Assembly (NCBI RefSeq): GCF_022581195.2
Contig: NC_061459.1
Coordinates: forward strand, 372,001-436,000
Length of the DNA stretch: 64,000 bases
Direction of reading: 5' to 3'
From: Helicoverpa zea
Taxonomy: Eukaryota > Arthropoda > Insecta > Lepidoptera > Noctuidae
Within the stretch, counting starts at the first letter, position 1, and the number at the start of each line of letters is the position of its first letter. The notes under the pieces are model-generated. The model ran no database searches, was not told the DNA's origin, and was given only the letters and a program-made list of their open reading frames with translations. Of the stretch, positions 58,501-64,000 are shown piece by piece. A program made the position numbers and the translations under genes.

Positions 58501-61064
58501 GTATGCAAGGGGTCGAGTTTTTAATCTGCGAGTACCCCAATTTCTATCTGACCCAAACCATAGCAATTTTTTTGTCCCGCATTCGTCCACCTCTGTACGT
58601 GGTACAGCTGGTGTCGTCAAGTTAGTGCTACTACAGTCGCTGCGTTTTTACAACGCTGATTGTCCATTGTTCGGCGACTGTGAGTCATTCCGAGTACTCG
58701 GTAGAAGCACTAATATTGCACCTGCATGTGGTGAAATTTGATGAGAGGGGAAGTCATAAAAGGTTTAATGTTTCTTAATGTGACTTATTGATTAGAATAT
58801 ACATTTTTATTACTTATTGACGTCATAAAAAAGAAGTTAAACTTCATGCCACTATGAATCATTAATCTCCATAGAAAATGACATAAACTCCATCTTTACA
58901 TTGTCACTTGAGATATACGAGAAAAAATCAACCTTACTCCGAGTTCCCCTTTTCATATTATCCTCAACAGAATCCAGCCGCCTGCCGTCAAAGTAATAAC
59001 ATTTCTCTTCTTTGAATAGCACGGCAATGTTAACATTGTGCGGCGCAGACTGTTGCCTCTCGACATATCTTTAAACTTAACCATCTCGCCGTGTTTCACT
59101 TCCCGCACTTCAGAGTTTAGATAACATAGCGAGGAAGAAAAACTCCTTTTTTACAAAGCCTCGCTCCTTCGGATTAGATGGCACGAGTATATCTAGCAAA
59201 CACTGTTATTTTGTACAGATTAAATTTTCAAGTATTTCAAAGGAGTACTTACGAGATTGAGAAACGTGGAGGAATGTGTGCCAAGGAAAAAGTGCGTCTC
59301 ACGTATTTGAAGATTAAAAACGGGAGAAAACCTTGTGGCTACGCGAATTTTTATAATATGCTGTGTTAACACTTACCTAAAACTAAAATTAATTAGTGGC
59401 TGGAAATATAGAAAGTATGACTTAAATTGGCAAGGTTTTAATGTTCAAACTAGATAATTCTGAGCTCTTCGAGCAATTCTAAAGAGTCTATCTAGTTTTT
59501 CGTTCACAAATAATTTGTCGTAATCTGGGGGCAATTCACGTAACTGTAAATAGCCCCCTATTTACGTCTCCCTCCTGTCATTTTAAATCAAGCACCGTGC
59601 ATGCAGTTTTACAGCAGGGAAAGTGGGTCTTAGTTTTATTGCAAGCTATAATGCTGCACTCAGATTTATGCACCATTTGCATCAGTTTATGGCATGCTCC
59701 GCCATGAGCGAACACAAGAGGATGCACTTGTAATATACTTCATAAATATTGGGATGATAAACATTCTTTTGTAATAACTATTCCAAGCTAAAAATATCTA
59801 AAATTGATTTTGTAGATAAGTAGACGGTCTTTCGTATTCTAATAGGTATTCAAAGGCTTTTAGCTTTTGAACTAAGTATGTAGCTGTATTTTTATCTAAA
59901 CTAAGTAAGTATTACAAGGCATTTCGTGACTAGACTGTAAAATAGGAGTTTAAACTATTTCGACTAAAACAAATCTGCGTTGAGAATTTACAAACTTGTT
60001 TATTCAACCTTAACTTACGAATGTATATTCCATATACTTAACCACAAACATAAATTAACTTCAAATTACGTAATCCTTTAACAAGTTCAAATGACATACG
60101 TACCTACGTAATATCCAAAAGCCATTTAACGCAGGAACTTTCATAGCCGACATTAATTTCCTCATTTAATGAAAAGTCAAACAATTTGCGTGCCCTGTGT
60201 TTACTGGGAATCTCTCAGAGATTACATTCCACATACTTCATACAGGTTGAAAGACAAAATTTTCCGCGAAGTAACGCAACCCCATATATTTTAATTAGCG
60301 AAGTTTAATTAGAGCTGTTATCAATATCGTACCCCAGGTGTTCCCGGGTGCCGTGTTGCGGTCAAGCCTGAGTTGTTTGTTAATTTCTACGTAAATATTT
60401 GGAAGTTGTTACTGTTTAAAAATTGTTTATCTAAATTCTGTTCATTTATCATCATTCTTGCTGGTTTGCTTTAAAATCGTTTAAAAATAGACTTTATTTA
60501 TTGTTGTCTGTATGCTGACTCACTACGCTTATTAATTCTCCTTAACAAACCCTTCTATCACATGCAAAAGAACTAATAATACTTATAAAACTTCCAAAAG
60601 TGTGTACATTCATTGGCATCGCAGTGTAATCTCTCACACGGGAACTTAGCCCAAACTAGAAGCGAGTAAGATGAATGACGTTACAACACAACATATAAAT
60701 TGTCTTTCGGTTCCGTGAGTTACGGCTTTTGTTTATAATTTATGTGTTTTTGTTTGGAAGTAGGTGAAACATTAGTTTTTCTATTTGGTTCAATGTCTTG
60801 AGTTTTTCGCAGGTAACTTTTCGTTAACCTGTAAACAGTTAGGCTAATTATATGACCTTGAGACGCTCCATTATTTAAGCACTCTTAGCTTAATGTCTAA
60901 TTAGACTAGGGATCGGTTTGTTTTTAGCAAACTTTCTTCGTTGGCTTAATTTTTTTTTAATATGGTAATCGACCTGCGAGACTGCAGATTTCAATTATTG
61001 CTATAGTTTTCAGACCTTTTTTTCAGTAAATAGCAATGTAATTTCAAATAATTTCACCCAACTT
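58501..61064. other. Non-coding DNA
   Basis: No recognisable exon; the 63-codon ATG frame at 59178-59369 has no domain. No element seen before the foldback at 61.07 kb. Confidence 0.5.
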
Positions 61065-61217
61065 ATAGTCCCCAGGCCGGCGAACAATTTTTTTTTGATA
61101 CATATACATTTAAGACTTTGTGAGTGCCTTCCTTACGATGAGTCCGACAAACTTTTCGAATGCGCAAATTTTGGTGCCGCTGCGTTCTTTAATGCTTGAC
61201 TCCTGGAATTGTCGATA

Positions 61218-61505
61218 TGACGTCACTATGACTCTTCGTACATACAAGTTTCATTTTTTGAGATTCGTTTAATAAAGTTAACTAGAAAATGGTGGTCAAC
61301 TTGTCCGATAAAGATCGTGCTGCGTTTGAAGTGTCCACCATCCTGAAAATGTCGGTATGACGTCACTACGACTCTTCGTACATACAAGTTTCAGTTTTTG
61401 AGATTTGTTTAATAAAGTTAACTAGAAAAATGTGGTCAACTTGTCCGATAAAGATCATGCTGCGTTTGGAGTGTCCACCATCCGAAAAATGTCGACATGA
61501 CGTCA
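61218..61505. repeat. 140-bp tandem repeats with TGACGTCA in the left arm
   Basis: TGACGTCA occurs at 61218-61225, 61358-61365 and 61498-61505, exactly 140 bp apart. Between them lie repeated ACTCTTCGTACATACAAGTT, AATAAAGTTAACTAGAAAA, CAACTTGTCCGATAAAGATC and AGTGTCCACCATCC. The right arm mirrors this with octamers at 62374-62381, 62514-62521 and 62654-62661. Confidence 0.8.
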
Positions 61506-61710
61506 CTGTGTCTCCCCATACATACATGTCGGACAAGAATAACAATGATAGATAACATTATTCTAAATGCAAATATGGACTTGTCCGACAAATGCATTGA
61601 GTTAAATAGTCAGCTCGACAAGTAAATGAGAAAAAAATATTACAATTGAAAGAAGTTTATTCTTTTTGTCAATTTCTGACTTAAATATTCACGTGCATTA
61701 TTTAAGTATA

Positions 61711-62168
61711 TTAAATTGGCATACTACTTACCAATTCTTACTATTTTAGAAAAAGTAGCCTGACTAAGACGTATTGTTGATAGTTTATATTATGTTAAGG
61801 AATAATATCCCACATCTATTAATGTACTATATATCAATCAAAAGGTCTTTTTAAGCGCAACATTTTGTCTCAATATACCACTTATCAATTCTTAGTATTT
61901 TAGAAGAGGTAGCCCAAATAAGGCGTATTATCGATAGGTTTTACTATGTTAGGGAATAATGTCCCACCTCAAGGTATAAACCGTATGTCAATCGAAAGAC
62001 CTTTTTAAGCGCTATATTCCGTCTTAACATGCCACTTACCGATTCTTAGTATTTTGGAAGACATAACTGACCTAAGGCATATCATTGATACTTTACATTT
62101 TGTTGAGGAATAACATCTCACTTGAACTTATGATCCATATTGAAATATGGCTCATAACTTCATATACT
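61711..62168. repeat. Loop of the foldback: three imperfect repeats of about 155 bp
   Basis: Similar blocks start near 61731, 61889 and 62039, each with CAATTCTTAGTATTTT-like sequence, GGAATAATNTCCCAC, TCAATCNAAAGNNCTTTTTA and AAGCGC. Divergence between copies is higher than between the arms. No coding potential is evident. Confidence 0.6.
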
Positions 62169-62816
62169 TATACTTAAATAATGCACGTGAATATTTAAGT
62201 CAGAAATTGACAAAAAGAATAAACTTCTTTCAATTGTAATATTTTTTTCTCATTTTCTTGTCGAGCTGACTATTTAACTCAATGTATTTGTCGGACAAGT
62301 CCATATTTGCATTTAGAATAATGTTATCTATCATTGTTATTCTTGTCCGACATGTATGTATGGGGAGACACAGTGACGTCATGTCGACATTTTTCGGATG
62401 GTGGACACTCCATATGCAGCATGATCTTTGTCGGACAAGCTTACCACAATTTTCTAGTTAACTTTATTAAAGAAATCTCAAAAAATGAAACTTGTATGTA
62501 CGAAGAGTCGTAGTGACGTCATACCGACATTTTCAGGATGGTGGACACTCCAAACGCAGCACGATCTTTATCGGACAAGTTGACCACCATTTTCTAGTTA
62601 ACTTTATTAAACGAATCTCAAAAAATGAAACTTGTATATACGAAGAGTCATAGTGACGTCATATCGACAATTCCAGGAGTCAAGCATTAAAAAACGCAGC
62701 GGCACCAAAATTTTGCGCATTCGAAAAGTTTGTCGGACTCATCGTAAAGAAAGCACTCACAAGGTCTTAAATGTATATGTATCAAAAAAAAAATTTTTCA
62801 CCGGCCTGGGGACTAT

Positions 62817-63779
62817 TATTTTCCCAAAACCAATCCTACAAAATAACAATACAACAACTCCTCAGCATTTACAAAAACACAAACAAAGCTGAAAGTTACA
62901 CACGTTTAGCAATACCTACCCGCAACCATTTAAGTGGAAAAGTTACCCGATACACGAAGGAGGGAGCATCTAAAACAATACAGTTGCAAATAAAAAGGGT
63001 CGCTTCGGAACAACCCGCGCATTGTGGCATTTCCACAGTCCTCCCAGCAAACAGACACCTTCATAAATTTGTAGATTGTTAGAACCATGTTCTGCTAAAT
63101 TGAACAAGTATTTTGGTAGTTTCGTATAATTTCTGCTCAAGACTTAGTTGGGTGAGGTGATGTTTCGAGAAGAACATGGTATCTACAAGATTGTTCAAGA
63201 ATCAGTGGTATATTATTATCGTAAGAATAAGAGCGTTAGCACATTACCGGATTTGTAGCGTGTAGGATCGTTTTTGCAACGCGCTATACAAAAATATGTT
63301 ACACAACTAGGTGAGGTCAATTGTTTGATGTAGCACGACAACATCCGATGTCGTACGAAAAAACCGAGAGAAAAAACCGCTTGGTTGAAAGAGCTCATAA
63401 TTAGGAATTTCCCAACCGCGTCCACTTCATTTTAACTCTTTTCTAAACGGTATATTCTCGCTTAAAAGAAACACTTTACACAAACTACTTCTTTAACAAG
63501 CCTGCCATTCTTAGGCATCTTTTTATCTAGACTTTAGAATTGATCATTACGTATCTTTAAGTTATAACCTGTGACATCACAAGTACAAGTTAGCCCTTAA
63601 AATGGGATAAAGCGCTCGTTAACCTTTTTCGCAGACATAAAGAGAATTTATGATTTTAATATTAGTTGAACCAGATTCCAGTGATTACTTAATAATGGCA
63701 GATAATTCGGGGATAGGCTTAGATATTCGACTTGTTAAGGATTTATAATACATTTCTTAATGCTAAGTTGTACTTAGTA
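62817..63779. other. Non-coding DNA
   Basis: Nothing recognised between the second foldback and the LINE-like tail at the window end. Confidence 0.45.
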
Positions 63780-63965
63780 ATGTTATTATGTTATGTTATG
63801 TTATATTATATGTTATTAGTAATTAATCTATAATCTAATCGAATGTTATAAAATGTTACCTTAAAATTATTGTATGCCATTATGGCGGGTCATAGCTGTG
63901 TACAATTTAAAAACCATGTAACAACTCACTGTTTACCTATGTACCACAATAAAGAATATTTGGAC
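63780..63965 (+). mobile_element. Probable LINE 3'-end fragment
   Basis: Contains TTATGGCGGGTCATAGCTG, TTACCTATGTACCACAATAA and an AATAAAGAATATTTG end, like 3' ends of insect jockey/CR1-type LINEs. It is preceded by an (ATGTT)n-like stretch at 63781-63822. There is no ORF. Its left limit is uncertain and it lies close to the window edge. Confidence 0.45.
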
Positions 63966-64000
63966 GTAGTTATGCAGAAACGTTCCAACCCACTGTACTG

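Larger units (their letters stand above)
61065..62816. mobile_element. 1.75-kb foldback element with about 646-bp inverted arms
   Basis: Left end ATAGTCCCCAGGCCGGCGAA and right end CACCGGCCTGGGGACTAT are inverted copies. Pairing continues through GATACATATACATTTAAGAC, CGATGAGTCCGACAAACTTT, tandem 140-bp units and CACGTGCATTATTTAAGTAT to about 61710, matched by 62169-62816. The loop (61711-62168) holds three imperfect repeats. Arm divergence is low. No transposase frame; small ORFs in the right arm are by-products. The flanks (CTTAT / ATTAT) suggest at most an imperfect 5-bp target duplication. Confidence 0.85.

Noticed and set aside
62632..63082. Two frames of 86 and 103 codons at the foldback right end
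   Set aside because: They run across the inverted-repeat arm and its poly(A) into flanking DNA, have no domain, and one begins inside a mirrored repeat.

Overview
This is an AT-rich eukaryotic nuclear window. The best guess is a moth or butterfly (Lepidoptera). The grounds are the non-LTR retrotransposons, tRNA-derived SINE-like pieces and foldback/MITE families, several of which I recognise as types dispersed in lepidopteran genomes. That attribution rests on memory and has not been searched. I found no host protein-coding exon that I can support, and no bacterial-style operon, rRNA, intact tRNA gene or CRISPR array. The window reads as intergenic or intronic DNA colonised by successive transposable elements.

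Layout. 1-16.8 kb is mostly single-copy-looking AT-rich DNA with one 118-bp inverted-repeat MITE (5.9 kb) and a few degenerate repeat traces. At 16.8-17.2 kb lies a strikingly GC-rich 418-bp MITE with perfect 86-bp terminal inverted repeats. 19.5-22.0 kb is a nest: two ends that look like one interspersed repeat enclose 122-bp tandem repeats, a GC-rich repeat block, a minus-strand tRNA-derived SINE and a minus-strand LINE 3' end. 29.5-32.0 kb is a 2.45-kb foldback with TTAA at both ends, made of two head-to-head copies of a unit that recurs singly at 54.9-55.9 kb. 38.65-43.95 kb holds an apparently complete 4.9-kb non-LTR retrotransposon. It has an ORF1 with three zinc knuckles and an ORF2 with AP-type endonuclease and reverse transcriptase, and it sits inside a SINE-like repeat whose two halves remain on either side, so the insertion site can be read. 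56.8-58.5 kb holds a 5'-truncated LINE with an open reverse-transcriptase frame and a TTCTTA-type tail. 61.07-62.82 kb is a second large foldback whose arms carry 140-bp repeats and six TGACGTCA octamers. Further LINE 3' tails lie at 34.7 and 63.9 kb.

How the parts work together. The only recognisable proteins belong to the mobile element at 39-43 kb: ORF1 would package its RNA, and ORF2 would nick the target and reverse-transcribe. The SINE-like repeats and MITEs are non-autonomous and would depend on proteins encoded elsewhere. The foldbacks, if transcribed, would form long hairpins and could feed small-RNA silencing; this is inference. The intervening DNA may hold host regulatory elements. 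Two local candidates are a GGATTA pair near 14.5 kb and a G-quadruplex motif beside a CRE-like octamer near 14.0 kb, both unproven.
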